Source of the DNA: Streptomyces tuirus
Lineage (GTDB): Bacteria; Actinomycetota; Actinomycetes; Streptomycetales; Streptomycetaceae
DNA: 64,000 nt
NCBI RefSeq assembly: GCF_014701095.1
Contig: NZ_AP023439.1
Coordinates: 5,444,001 to 5,508,000 of the forward strand
Direction of reading: 5' to 3'
The notes below the pieces were generated by a model that was not told the origin of the DNA, ran no database searches, and worked only from the letters and a program-made list of their open reading frames with translations. The number at the start of each line of letters is the position of its first letter. Within the stretch, counting starts at the first letter, position 1. The translations under genes and the position numbers were made by a program. Positions 49,841 through 58,566 of the stretch are shown in pieces.

Positions 49841-51480
49841 CCGCCCGGCGGCGGGGCGCGGCGGCGCGGTTCGGCCTGCTGGCCGCGCCCGTCGCGTTCT
49901 TCGCGGTCTTCTTCGCCTACCCCGTCGCCGCGATCGTCGCGCGCGGCCTGAAGACCGACGGCACCTGGCACCTCGGGCGGATCACGGAGGTGCTCGCCCA
50001 GTCCGATGTCCGGCACGTCCTGTGGTTCACCACCTGGCAGGCGCTGGTCTCCACTGCGCTCACGCTGCTGGTCGCGCTCCCCGGCGCGTACGTCTTCGCG
50101 CGCTTCGAGTTCCCGGGCAAGCAGGTCCTGCGGGCGGTCGTCACCGTCCCGTTCGTGCTGCCGACGGTCGTCGTCGGTACGGCGTTCCTCGCGCTGGTCG
50201 GGCGGGGCGGGCTGCTCGACGAGCTGTGGGGCCTGCGCCTGGACACCACGGTGTGGGCGATCCTGCTCGCGCACGTCTTCTTCAACTACGCGGTCGTCGT
50301 CCGGACCGTCGGGGGGCTCTGGGCGCAGCTCGACCCGCGGCAGGAGGAGGCCGCGCGGATGCTCGGGGCGTCCCAGCTGAAGGCCTGGCGGCAGGTCACC
50401 CTGCCCGCCCTCGCCCCGGCCGTGGCCGCCGCCGCGCTGATGGTCTTCCTGTTCACCTTCACCAGCTTCGGTGTCGTGCAGATCCTCGGCGGGCCCACCT
50501 TCTCCACCCTGGAGGTGGAGATCTACCGGCAGACCTCGGAGATCTTCGACCTGTCCACCGCGGCCGTGCTGACGATGATCCAGTTCGTCGCGGTCGGCGC
50601 GATCCTCGCCGTGCACGCCTGGACCGTGCGGCGGCGGGAGACCGCGCTGCGGCTGGTGGACGCGTCCGTGACCGCGCGCCGGCCGCGCGGAGCGGGACAG
50701 TGGGCCCTGCTGGGCGGGGTGCTCGTCACCGTCGCCGTGCTGCTCGTGCTGCCGCTCGCCGTACTGGTGCAGCGGTCCCTGGACGCGCCCGGCTTCGGCT
50801 ACTACCGGGCGCTGACCAGCGAGGACGGGGGAGTGTTCCTGGTCCCGCCGATCGAGGCGATCGGCAACTCCCTGTCGTACGCCGTCGCCGCCACGCTCAT
50901 CGCCGTGCTGATCGGCGGGCTCGCCGCGGTCGCGCTCACCCGCCGGGACGCCGGGCGGTTCGTGCGCGGCTTCGACGCGCTGCTGATGCTGCCGCTCGGG
51001 GTGTCCGCGGTGACCGTCGGCTTCGGGTTCCTGATCTCCCTCGACGAGCCGCCACTGGACCTCAGGTCCTCCTGGATCCTGGTGCCCCTCGCGCAGGCGC
51101 TGGTCGGGGTGCCGTTCGTCGTACGGACCATGCTGCCCGTGCTGCGGGCCGTGGACGTGCGGCTGCGGGAGGCGGCCTCGGTGCTCGGGGCCTCGCCCTG
51201 GCGGGTGTGGCGGGAGGTGGATCTGCCGATGGTGAGGCGGGCGCTGCTGATCGCCGCCGGGTTCGCCTTCGCCGTGTCCCTCGGGGAGTTCGGGGCGACG
51301 GTGTTCATCGCACGGCCCGACCGACCGACGCTGCCGGTGGCCGTGGCCCGGCTGCTCGGGCGGCCCGGGGACCTCAACTACGGCCAGGCGATGGCCCTTT
51401 CGACGATTCTGATGGTGGTGTGCGCCGTGGCCCTGCTGGTGCTGGAGAGGCTCCGCACGGACCGGACGGGGGAGTTCTGA
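49804..51480 (+). CDS. thiP: Thiamine ABC transporter permease
   Basis: The 558-residue permease contains two fused BPD-type membrane halves, as usual for ThiP. Each half has an EAA loop: EEAARMLGASQLKAWRQVTL (about 181-200) and LREAASVLGASPWRVWREVD (about 456-475). About 12 helices are predicted. The start is uncertain: GTG at 49804 (used here) or GTG at 49816; both lie within the end of thiB. It overlaps thiQ by TGATG. Confidence 0.94.
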   Translation: MGQVVDLARTEVAARRRGAAARFGLLAAPVAFFAVFFAYPVAAIVARGLKTDGTWHLGRITEVLAQSDVRHVLWFTTWQALVSTALTLLVALPGAYVFARFEFPGKQVLRAVVTVPFVLPTVVVGTAFLALVGRGGLLDELWGLRLDTTVWAILLAHVFFNYAVVVRTVGGLWAQLDPRQEEAARMLGASQLKAWRQVTLPALAPAVAAAALMVFLFTFTSFGVVQILGGPTFSTLEVEIYRQTSEIFDLSTAAVLTMIQFVAVGAILAVHAWTVRRRETALRLVDASVTARRPRGAGQWALLGGVLVTVAVLLVLPLAVLVQRSLDAPGFGYYRALTSEDGGVFLVPPIEAIGNSLSYAVAATLIAVLIGGLAAVALTRRDAGRFVRGFDALLMLPLGVSAVTVGFGFLISLDEPPLDLRSSWILVPLAQALVGVPFVVRTMLPVLRAVDVRLREAASVLGASPWRVWREVDLPMVRRALLIAAGFAFAVSLGEFGATVFIARPDRPTLPVAVARLLGRPGDLNYGQAMALSTILMVVCAVALLVLERLRTDRTGEF

Positions 51481-52499
51481 TGCTGCTGGCCCTGCGGGAC
51501 GCGACGGTCCGCTTCGGCGGCCGGGCCGTGCTGGACGCCGTCGATCTGGAGGTCGCCGAGCACGAGATCGTGTGCGTGCTCGGACCCAGCGGCAGCGGCA
51601 AGTCGACCCTGTTGCGGGCGGTCGCCGGACTGCAACCCCTCGACTGCGGGCGGGTGTCGCTCGACGGGCACGACCAGGCGGGCCTGCCGGCGCACCGGCG
51701 TGGAGTCGGGCTGATGTTCCAGGACCACCAGCTGTTCCCGCAGCGGGACGTGGGCGGCAACGTGGCCTTCGGACTGCGGATGCACGGCGAGCCGAAGCGG
51801 CGACAGGCCGAGCGGGTGCAGGAGTTGCTGGACCTCGTGGGGCTGCCGGGCGCGGGCCGCCGGGCCGTCGCCGCACTGTCCGGCGGGGAGCAGCAGCGAG
51901 TGGCACTGGCCCGGGCCCTCGCGCCCAGCCCCCGGCTGCTGATGCTGGACGAGCCGCTCGGACAGCTCGACCGGTCGCTGCGGGAGCGTCTGGTCGTCGA
52001 ACTGAAGGAACTGTTCGGCCGGTTGGGCACGACCGTGCTCGCCGTGACACACGACCAGGGAGAGGCCTTCGCGCTGGCCGACCGGGTCGTGGTGATGCGG
52101 GACGGGCGCATCGCCCAGACCGGTACGCCCCTCGATGTGTGGCAGCGGCCCGCCGACGCCTTCGTCGCCCGCTTCCTCGGCTTCGAGAACGTGGTCGAGG
52201 CGACGGTGGGCACCGAGGCCGCGGACACGCCGTGGGGCAAGGTGCCGGTGCCCGAGGACGCCCCGCAGGGCACCCGGACCCTGCTGGTGCGGCCCGCCGG
52301 GGTGCGCCTGGTGCCCGCCGACGCGGGCCTGCGCTGCACCGTGGCCGCGCGCACCTTCCGGGGCACCCATGTCACCGTGCACCTCCAGCCCCCGGACGCC
52401 CCGCGCCTGGAGGCGGCGTGCGCGCTGCGGGACGCGCCGGAGACGGGGGACGAGGTCGGCGTGGAGTTCGACGCGGCCGAAATCGTGGTGCTCGGCTGA
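51480..52499 (+). CDS. thiQ: Thiamine ABC transporter ATP-binding protein
   Basis: The 339-residue ATPase has Walker A GPSGSGKST (35-43), Q-loop GLMFQDHQLFPQ, signature LSGGEQQRVALARAL, Walker B LLMLDEPLGQLD and H-loop VTHDQGEAFALAD. A C-terminal regulatory TOBE-like domain (about 245-339) is present, which makes it longer than E. coli ThiQ. It completes the riboswitch-controlled operon. Confidence 0.94.
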   Translation: MLLALRDATVRFGGRAVLDAVDLEVAEHEIVCVLGPSGSGKSTLLRAVAGLQPLDCGRVSLDGHDQAGLPAHRRGVGLMFQDHQLFPQRDVGGNVAFGLRMHGEPKRRQAERVQELLDLVGLPGAGRRAVAALSGGEQQRVALARALAPSPRLLMLDEPLGQLDRSLRERLVVELKELFGRLGTTVLAVTHDQGEAFALADRVVVMRDGRIAQTGTPLDVWQRPADAFVARFLGFENVVEATVGTEAADTPWGKVPVPEDAPQGTRTLLVRPAGVRLVPADAGLRCTVAARTFRGTHVTVHLQPPDAPRLEAACALRDAPETGDEVGVEFDAAEIVVLG

Positions 52500-52511
52500 T
52501 CGTCGGCCGCC

Positions 52512-52517
52512 TAGGGT
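52512..52517 (+). promoter_or_regulatory. -10-like TAGGGT of a leaderless gene
   Basis: TAGGGT ends seven bases before the ATG at 52525, and no Shine-Dalgarno sequence is present. A -35 hexamer is not clear. The arrangement suggests a leaderless transcript independent of thiQ. Confidence 0.4.
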
Positions 52518-52524
52518 GCGGTGC

Positions 52525-53325
52525 ATGACACCGCTGCTCGCACACGACCGCTACTGCGACGAAATCGCCCGCCAGGTCGGCTTGTTGAGGTCCGTGGTGA
52601 CCTCCGGGACCGATCTGTCCGGCACCGTGCCCACCTGCCCGGACTGGTCGCTGGAGGACCTCGTACGGCACATGGGCCGCGCCCTGCGCTGGGTGGAGTT
52701 CATCGTGCGGACCCGGGCCGACGCGGAGGTGCCCGAGGAGCGGGTGCCGGGTCTCGCCGGGCCGGGGACGCGGGGGGACGCCGCCGCCCTGGACGCCTGG
52801 CTGGCGGAGAGCGGCGAGCAGGTCGTCGCCGCCCTGCGGGAGGCCGGGCCGGACACGAAGGTGTGGAGCTGGGCGGGGATCCCCGCCACCGGGTTCTGGG
52901 CCCGCCGGATGACGCATGAGATCACCGTGCACCGCGCGGACGCCACGCTCACGGCCGGGCTGCCCTACGAGGTCGCGCCCGAGGTGGCCGCCGACGCGAT
53001 CGACGAGTGGCTGCAGATCGTGGAGTACGTGCGGCGGACGGTGCCGCACCACGCGGCGAGGGAACTGCGTGGCCCCGGCCGCAGCATCCACCTCCACGCC
53101 ACCGACACCGGGCCGGAGGTGAACGCCGAGTGGCTCGTGGAGCTCACCGAGGACGGTGTCGCCTGGCGCCGGGGCCACCGGAAGGCGACCGTGGCCCTGC
53201 GCGGGCCGCTCACCTCCGTCCTGCTGGCGTTCTACCGCCGACTGCCGCTGGACGCGCCGGAGTTGGAGGTGCTGGGCGAGCGGGAGCTGCTGGAGTTCTG
53301 GCTGGAGCGGGCGACCTTCGGATGA
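52525..53325 (+). CDS. Maleylpyruvate isomerase family (mycothiol-dependent, DinB-like) protein
   Basis: The 266-residue protein has the mycothiol-dependent enzyme pattern. The N-terminal four-helix DinB-like domain includes TCPDWSLEDLVRHMGRALRW, with a candidate metal ligand His49. The second ligand region is FWARRMTHEITVHRADATLT, with the H-E-x-x-x-H spacing typical of the family. A C-terminal alpha/beta domain follows. Members include mycothiol-dependent maleylpyruvate isomerases and S-transferases; the substrate is unknown. A strong terminator follows. Confidence 0.88.
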   Translation: MTPLLAHDRYCDEIARQVGLLRSVVTSGTDLSGTVPTCPDWSLEDLVRHMGRALRWVEFIVRTRADAEVPEERVPGLAGPGTRGDAAALDAWLAESGEQVVAALREAGPDTKVWSWAGIPATGFWARRMTHEITVHRADATLTAGLPYEVAPEVAADAIDEWLQIVEYVRRTVPHHAARELRGPGRSIHLHATDTGPEVNAEWLVELTEDGVAWRRGHRKATVALRGPLTSVLLAFYRRLPLDAPELEVLGERELLEFWLERATFG

Positions 53326-53335
53326 CACGGGACGC

Positions 53336-53385
53336 GGCCCGTCCCCCGGCACGGACGTGGCCCGCCCCCTGGTGGGGGACGGGCC
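53336..53385. terminator. Convergent terminator
   Basis: GGCCCGTCCCCC (53336-53347) pairs with GGGGGACGGGCC (53374-53385) over 12 bp. It serves the genes on both sides. Confidence 0.8.
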
Positions 53386-53411
53386 ACGGCACGGTGTGCG
53401 TTGCGCGAAGG

Positions 53412-54101
53412 TCAGCTGTCGCTGTTGGCCCCGCGACGGCGCATGCCGAAGAACACCGCGCCGCCACCGACGACGACCAGGGCCGCCGCGATGCCGGCGA
53501 TGAGGCCGGTGCTGGAGTTGGCACCGGTCTCGGCGAGGTTGGAGTCACCGGCCGGGGCGGGCACGTTGCCCGCCGGCGAGGTGCTCTGGCTCTCCGACGG
53601 CTCCGGAGCGGGGGTCTCGGTCTCCTCCGCCGGCTTGGAGGGGGAGGCCGACGGGGTCGGCGTGGCCGGGGGAGTCGAAGCCGGGGGCTCCTCCTCCTTC
53701 TTGCAGGCCGTGGCCGGGGTGACGAGGTTGGGCTTGATGTCCTCGTCCACGTAGCGGGCGGCCTTGACGTGGATGCGGTACTCGGCGTTCGGCTTCCAGT
53801 CGTCGGCGAAGGTGATGGTGGTGCCTTCGCGCGAGCCCTTGACCACCTGCGTGCCGACCTTCTTGGCGTCGGCGCCGTTGTTCTGCAGGTACACGGTGAC
53901 CGTGGCCGGGATGCCGGCGGGGTCGACGTCGGTGACGGTGATGACGCCCTTGTCGCCATCGCACTTCGCCTCGGCGGAGAACTCGCTGATGTCGCAGGCG
54001 AGCGCGTTGCCCGCGGCACCGAGCGCGAGCGCGGCCGAGGCGGAGGCGACACCGAGGACGCGCACGGCACGTGCGCGGCGGGATACGGACAGAACTGCCA
54101 C
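53412..54101 (-). CDS. Sortase-anchored surface protein (LAETG)
   Basis: The 229-residue protein has a signal peptide (RVLGVASASAALALGAAGNA, about 14-33). A short beta-rich domain with three cysteines (about 36-135) and a Pro/Thr/Glu/Ser-rich wall spacer (about 138-185) follow. It ends with the sorting signal LAETG (189-193), a membrane helix (LIAGIAAALVVVGGGAVFF) and a basic tail. LAxTG is the motif for class E sortases of Streptomyces. It has a near-consensus promoter at 54182-54209. It may contribute to the hyphal or spore surface; its exact role is unknown. Confidence 0.92.
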   Translation of the reverse strand: MAVLSVSRRARAVRVLGVASASAALALGAAGNALACDISEFSAEAKCDGDKGVITVTDVDPAGIPATVTVYLQNNGADAKKVGTQVVKGSREGTTITFADDWKPNAEYRIHVKAARYVDEDIKPNLVTPATACKKEEEPPASTPPATPTPSASPSKPAEETETPAPEPSESQSTSPAGNVPAPAGDSNLAETGANSSTGLIAGIAAALVVVGGGAVFFGMRRRGANSDS

Positions 54102-54181
54102 GTTTGTCCTTTACGGGATTGCTGAAGCGGGGGGTTGAGGCAGTGTTGACTGAACATCAGCACTACCGGGAGACTCACAGG

Positions 54182-54209
54182 TCTATAAGCGCCGCATAAG
54201 TAGTGTCAA
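54182..54209 (-). promoter_or_regulatory. Near-consensus promoter for the LAETG protein
   Basis: On the minus strand TTGACA (54209-54204) is spaced by 16 bases from TATAGA (54187-54182), the best sigma-70-type match in the window. A GCAAG-CA-CTTGC dyad (54224-54235) lies just upstream of the -35. The expected 5' leader is about 75 bases. Confidence 0.7.
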
Positions 54210-54247
54210 CGCATATGCAGGTTGCAAGCACTTGCTTTGCCTTCTTA

Positions 54248-55369
54248 TTAACCGCCAAGACGTTTCAAGGCCTCCGGCGCCTCCTCGATCCGCTCCACCA
54301 GCGCGATCCGGGCCTCCATCGAGCGTCCCGCGGCCAGCGACCGCAGCAGCGGCCACGCGGGCAGCTTCTCCGTCCAGTGCGCGCGGTCCACCAGCACCAT
54401 CGGCGTCGGCTCACCGCGCGACTCGTAGTAGTTGGGCGTCGCGTTGTCGAAGATCTCCTGCAGCGTCCCCGCGGCGCCCGGCAGGAACACCACACCCGCG
54501 TTGGACCGGGCCAGCAGGCCGTCCTCGCGGGTGGCGTTGGCGAAGTACTTGGCGATGTGGGAGGCGAAGGCGTTCGGCGGCTCGTGGCCGTAGAACCAGG
54601 TCGGGATGCCCACCGAGCGGCCGCCCCGGGGCCAGCGGGTGCGTATCTCGAAGGCCGCCGAGGCCCATTGGGTGATCGACGGGGTGAAGTGCGGTGCCTT
54701 GCCGAGGAGTTCGAGTGACTCGGTGAGCATCTCGTCGTCGAAGGGGGCGGCGTACGCGCCGAGGTTGGCCGCTTCCATGGCGCCCGGGCCGCCACCGGTG
54801 GCGATCGTGAAGCCGGCGCGGGCCAGCTCCCGGCCGAGCCGTGCGGCGCCGGTGTACTCCTCGGTGCCGCGGGCCATCGCGTGGCCGCCCATGACGCCCA
54901 CGACCCGGGCCCCGGACAGGAGTTCGTCGAGCGCGTCCGAGACGGAGTCGTCGTGGACCGAGCGCAGCATGGACGCGTAGATGTCGCGGTCGGCCTTGGT
55001 GCGCTGGAACCAGGCGTAGGCGAGGGCGTCGGGCGTGGCCTCGTAGCCGTCGGCCAGCGACGCGAAGAGTTCGTCCGGGGAGTAGACCAGGCCGCGGTAC
55101 GGGTCGAACGGCAGGTCCGGGACCGGTGGGAAGACCAGCGCGCCGTCGGCCCGGACCTTGGCGTCCGCGTCCTCGCGCATCGCGCAGCCGAGGAAGACCG
55201 CGCCCGCGGTGTCCGTGGTGAGCAGCTCGCGCGTACGGTCCGTCAGATCGACGGCCTGGACGCGGTGTCCGGCGAGGGTGCCGCGCGCCGAGACGGTCGC
55301 GTCGAACTCCTCGAGGGTCTCTATCTCACGGTCGTCGTGGTGGGCCGCATGGGCGGGCATCGTCTGCAC
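54248..55369 (-). CDS. LOG-family (Rossmann-fold) nucleotide-binding protein
   Basis: The 373-residue protein has the LOG/YgdH core: VVGVMGGHAMARG, FTIATGGGPGAMEAANLGAY, and VVFLPGAAGTLQEIFDNATP. The last is a variant of the PGGxGTxxE motif with Ala for the second Gly. This family includes cytokinin riboside 5'-monophosphate phosphoribohydrolases, but the long form (PpnN-like) cleaves nucleotide monophosphates. A TAGCAT on the minus strand (55381-55376) ends six bases before the GTG at 55369, so the transcript is probably leaderless. An internal ATG at 55360 is the alternative. Confidence 0.88.
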   Translation of the reverse strand: MQTMPAHAAHHDDREIETLEEFDATVSARGTLAGHRVQAVDLTDRTRELLTTDTAGAVFLGCAMREDADAKVRADGALVFPPVPDLPFDPYRGLVYSPDELFASLADGYEATPDALAYAWFQRTKADRDIYASMLRSVHDDSVSDALDELLSGARVVGVMGGHAMARGTEEYTGAARLGRELARAGFTIATGGGPGAMEAANLGAYAAPFDDEMLTESLELLGKAPHFTPSITQWASAAFEIRTRWPRGGRSVGIPTWFYGHEPPNAFASHIAKYFANATREDGLLARSNAGVVFLPGAAGTLQEIFDNATPNYYESRGEPTPMVLVDRAHWTEKLPAWPLLRSLAAGRSMEARIALVERIEEAPEALKRLGG

Positions 55370-55375
55370 CCGCCC

Positions 55376-55381
55376 ATGCTA
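55376..55381 (-). promoter_or_regulatory. -10-like TAGCAT of the LOG gene
   Basis: On the minus strand TAGCAT lies six bases before the GTG start at 55369, in the 24-base gap after the VOC gene. This supports an independent leaderless transcript. Confidence 0.4.
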
Positions 55382-55393
55382 GGCGGCACGCCG

Positions 55394-55801
55394 TCAGCCC
55401 TGGACGGCTGCGGGGTCCATCCACACGACCTCGAAGGTGTGGCCGTCCAGGTCGTCGAAGGCGCGGCCGTACATGAAGCCGTGGTCCTGGGTCTCGTCCG
55501 AGACGGAACCGCCCGCCGCGACCGCCTTCTCGACCAGTTCGTCGACCTTCTCGCGGCTCTCGGAGCTCAGCGCGATCAGCACCTCGCTGGTCTTCGTCGA
55601 GTCCGCGACCTCCTTCTTGGTGAACTGGAGGTACTTCTCCCTGGTGTGCACCATGATCACGATGGTCTCGCTGATCACCACCGAGGCGGTCGTGTCGTCG
55701 CTGAACTGCTCGTTGATCGTGAAGCCCAGCTCCGTGAAGAACTTCTTCGAGGCGCCGAGGTCGCCGGTGCACAGGTTCACGAAGATCATCTGCTGGTACA
55801 T
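55394..55801 (-). CDS. VOC (glyoxalase-like) family protein
   Basis: The 135-residue protein has the paired beta-alpha-beta pattern of the vicinal oxygen chelate superfamily. It resembles the lactoylglutathione lyase-like group with MIFVNLCTGDLGASKKFFTE at the N-terminus and MYGRAFDDLDGHTFEVVWMD at the C-terminus. Usual metal ligands appear only partly preserved, so it may be a binding protein rather than an enzyme. GGGAG precedes the ATG. It is upstream of the LOG gene on the same strand. Confidence 0.9.
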   Translation of the reverse strand: MYQQMIFVNLCTGDLGASKKFFTELGFTINEQFSDDTTASVVISETIVIMVHTREKYLQFTKKEVADSTKTSEVLIALSSESREKVDELVEKAVAAGGSVSDETQDHGFMYGRAFDDLDGHTFEVVWMDPAAVQG

Positions 55802-55919
55802 GCGAGGTCGCTCCCATCACGTCCGTGTCGTTACGCGGGATAGACCGGGGGCCGGTCCGGAACTCATCGCCGTACGGGGACTTTTCTCGTACGAGTTTTC
55901 CAGCGGGGGCCGCGGGAGT

Positions 55920-57629
55920 TCAGCGCGCCAGCGGCAGCGCCGCCAGTTCCGCGACCGTCAGGGTGAGCGGGCCGAACAGGGCGAGCAGCGCGACGGCGCG
56001 CACAGCGGCGGCGCTGCGCAGCATCGTGGCGGGGGCGCCGAGGCGCAGCAGCGCGGCGGTGGTCTCGGCGCGGGCCTGCCGCGCCTCGACGGCGGCCGTG
56101 AGGAGCGTCGCCGTCGTGCAGCCGGTCACGAGCACCACGCCGAGGGTGGTGAGCGGGCCGAGCGAGAGCCCGTCCGGGGCGTGCAGCAGCGCCATGGCCC
56201 ACGCGGCGGACAGCACCGCGCAGACGACGCCGAGGGGACGCCCGATGCGGACGGCCTCCGCCATGAGGATGCGGCCGGCCAGGAGCCGCAGGGCACCGGG
56301 GCGGGCCGACTGCAGCAGCCGTCCGCACAGGTGGGTCAGGCCGGGACCGGCCAGGGCCAGACCGACGGCGACGAGCGCCCAGCCCGCCAGCACGCCCGGG
56401 GAGGCACCGGAGAAGGAGAGGTCGGGGGGTGTCGGGGAGGTGCGGCTCGTGTAGCTCTCCACGGCGAGGCCAGCGGCCAGCACGGTGATCCCCCAGGGGA
56501 GACCGGAGGGGGCGGCGATGGTGTCGGGCAGGGCCGCGTCGGTGGTGTCCGGCAGGACCGCGTCGGGGGCCGCGGTGCCGTCGGGGGCGCCGGACTCCGG
56601 GTCGCGCGGGCCCGGGTGCCCGGCCAGGGCCCCGGCGGGGCTGATGGCGCCGGCCGCGTCCGGCGCCGCCGCGCGCGGGCTGAGCCACTGGCCGGGCTCG
56701 CCGGCCGGGCCGTGCGCGCCCGTCGCGTCCGGGTGCGGGGCTGCGGGGAGCCCGGCAGGGGCCCCGGCGCCCGTCTCCTGGGCGCCCGGCTGACCCGGGC
56801 CGCCGGGCATGCGGCCGGGCGGCTGGGCCGGCGGGTCCGCGACCGCGCTCACGGCGCCACCGGGACCCGTGACCGCTGCCGGCGCGGACCCGCCGGCCCG
56901 GGCCGCGGGCGGGCCGCTCTTCGCGCCGGGCTCGGCACCGTTCGACGCGGCGGCCTCGGCACTGTTCGCCGCGGCGGCCTCGGCGCCGCGGCCGGGCGCG
57001 GGCCGGGTGATCTGCCGGCCGAACCGCCCGTACGCGCCGAAGGTCTCGCGGGTGCCGGCGCGCCCGTACGCGCCGAAGCGGCCGTACAGCCGGGCCGCCC
57101 GGGGCCCGGCGGCCTTCGCCTCGCGCGGACGCAGGGCCAGGGCCACCGCCACCGACGCGCCGACGGGCACGAGCGCCAGCAGGGTCAGGGCGCCCGGCAG
57201 CGGCAGGGGCCGGTCCGCGGCGAGGGACTCGGCCGCGGCGCCGTCGAAGGGCATGCCCGTCAGGTCGCCCCGCAGGTGCAGGAAGACGAGCAGGGCCAGC
57301 ATCGCGCCCAGCGTGCAGGACAGGGCCGTCGTCGTCGCCGAGACGGCCATCATGCGCACCGGGCCGAGGCCGATCGCCGAGAGGCCCGCGCGGGGCTTGG
57401 TGCCCGGGTCGGTACGGGCCACGGCGACCGCGAAGTACACCGTGGCGGCCAGCGGGGCCGCGCACCAGGCCAGCCGCAGCAGGGCGGTGCCGGGGGAGCC
57501 GGGGTGGCCCAGCGCGTAGCCGAGCGCGCAGAGCAGCAGGAAGGCCGTGCCCGCCGAGGCCGCCGCGACCAGCAGGCGGCGCAACTGGACGGCGGGGTGG
57601 GCGCCGCGGGTCAGACGGAGAGCGAGCAC
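55920..57629 (-). CDS. ABC transporter permease-like membrane protein with disordered insert
   Basis: The 569-residue protein has an N-terminal membrane part (about 15-175, four helices including LLVAAASAGTAFLLLCALGY) and a C-terminal membrane part (about 395-569). Between them lies a long Pro/Ala/Gly-rich cytoplasmic or external segment of about 220 residues (about 178-390), probably disordered. It starts 19 bases inside the end of the ATPase gene, so the two form one transporter. It resembles FtsX/MacB-type permeases only loosely. Substrate and function are unknown. Confidence 0.75.
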   Translation of the reverse strand: MLALRLTRGAHPAVQLRRLLVAAASAGTAFLLLCALGYALGHPGSPGTALLRLAWCAAPLAATVYFAVAVARTDPGTKPRAGLSAIGLGPVRMMAVSATTTALSCTLGAMLALLVFLHLRGDLTGMPFDGAAAESLAADRPLPLPGALTLLALVPVGASVAVALALRPREAKAAGPRAARLYGRFGAYGRAGTRETFGAYGRFGRQITRPAPGRGAEAAAANSAEAAASNGAEPGAKSGPPAARAGGSAPAAVTGPGGAVSAVADPPAQPPGRMPGGPGQPGAQETGAGAPAGLPAAPHPDATGAHGPAGEPGQWLSPRAAAPDAAGAISPAGALAGHPGPRDPESGAPDGTAAPDAVLPDTTDAALPDTIAAPSGLPWGITVLAAGLAVESYTSRTSPTPPDLSFSGASPGVLAGWALVAVGLALAGPGLTHLCGRLLQSARPGALRLLAGRILMAEAVRIGRPLGVVCAVLSAAWAMALLHAPDGLSLGPLTTLGVVLVTGCTTATLLTAAVEARQARAETTAALLRLGAPATMLRSAAAVRAVALLALFGPLTLTVAELAALPLAR

Positions 57630-58360
57630 GCGGCCCGGCCTTCCGGCTCGCGGGGCTCGGCGACCGGCGGCAGGTGCACCGTCTGCACGCGCCGCCCGTC
57701 CAGCAGCGACACCGTGCGGTCGGCGAGGGCCGCGGTCTCCGCGTCATGGGTGGCCAGGACGACGGTGATGCGGTGGGAGCGAGCCGCCGTGGTGAGGGTG
57801 CGCAGCACATGGGCGCGGTCGGCGCGGTGCAGGGGCGCCGTGGGCTCGTCGGCGAACAGCACCGACGGCGCGGGGGCCAGCGCGCGGGCGATGCAGACCC
57901 GCTGCCGCTCGGCCTGCACCAGCTGGTGGGGCCGTTTGCGGGCGCTGTCGCCGATGTCCAGGCGCTCCAGCCACTCCATGGCCGCGGTCCTGGCGCGCCG
58001 CCGGCTGGTGCCGCGCAGCATCAGCGGCAGGGCGGTGTTCTCCCAGGCGTTGAGCTCCGGGACCAGGGAGGGGGCCGGGTCGATCCAGCCGAAGCGGTCG
58101 CGGCGCAGCCGCTCGCGGGTGAGGGGGCCCATGGTGTGCACGGGCACGCTGTTGAACCAGACCTCGCCGCGCCGCACGGGCACCAGACCGGACAGGCACC
58201 GCAGCAGGGTCGTCTTGCCGCTGCCCCGCGGGCCGCCGATGGCGAGGATCTCGCCCTCGCGCACGCCGAGCGAGACGCCGCAGAGCGCGGGCGAGCCGTC
58301 GTCGTGCTGGAAGTGCAGGGCGCGTGCCCAGAGCACGTCGTTGTCCGGCGGGGCCTCCAT
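57611..58360 (-). CDS. ABC transporter ATP-binding protein with degenerate motifs
   Basis: The 249-residue protein has a good Walker A (GPRGSGKTT, 43-51), Walker B (VLFADEPTAPLH) and H-loop (ATHDAETAALAD). Two normally strict elements differ: the Q-loop region reads RFGWIDPAPSLVPELN with no glutamine, and the signature reads HQLVQAERQR where LSGGQ is expected. The layout is of the LolD/MacB type. It may bind ATP without normal hydrolysis, or work with altered kinetics. It is translated first and overlaps the permease. Confidence 0.85.
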   Translation of the reverse strand: MEAPPDNDVLWARALHFQHDDGSPALCGVSLGVREGEILAIGGPRGSGKTTLLRCLSGLVPVRRGEVWFNSVPVHTMGPLTRERLRRDRFGWIDPAPSLVPELNAWENTALPLMLRGTSRRRARTAAMEWLERLDIGDSARKRPHQLVQAERQRVCIARALAPAPSVLFADEPTAPLHRADRAHVLRTLTTAARSHRITVVLATHDAETAALADRTVSLLDGRRVQTVHLPPVAEPREPEGRAACSLSV

Positions 58361-58566
58361 GCGCGTACACCTCGGTTCAGATCCGTAGTTCCCTTGCCAT
58401 CCCCCGTGCGGGGGAACGAAGGCAGGGCCGATCGGTCACTGGGCACGCTAGGCAGAAGGCGGCTCGGCGCCGGACAGCACGCGGCCCCGGGCCGCCGTTT
58501 CTCACTCGAACGGGCGGCACCAGGGCCGGTGTTGATCATCCAGGAAGACGATCTGAGCGACGGGCG

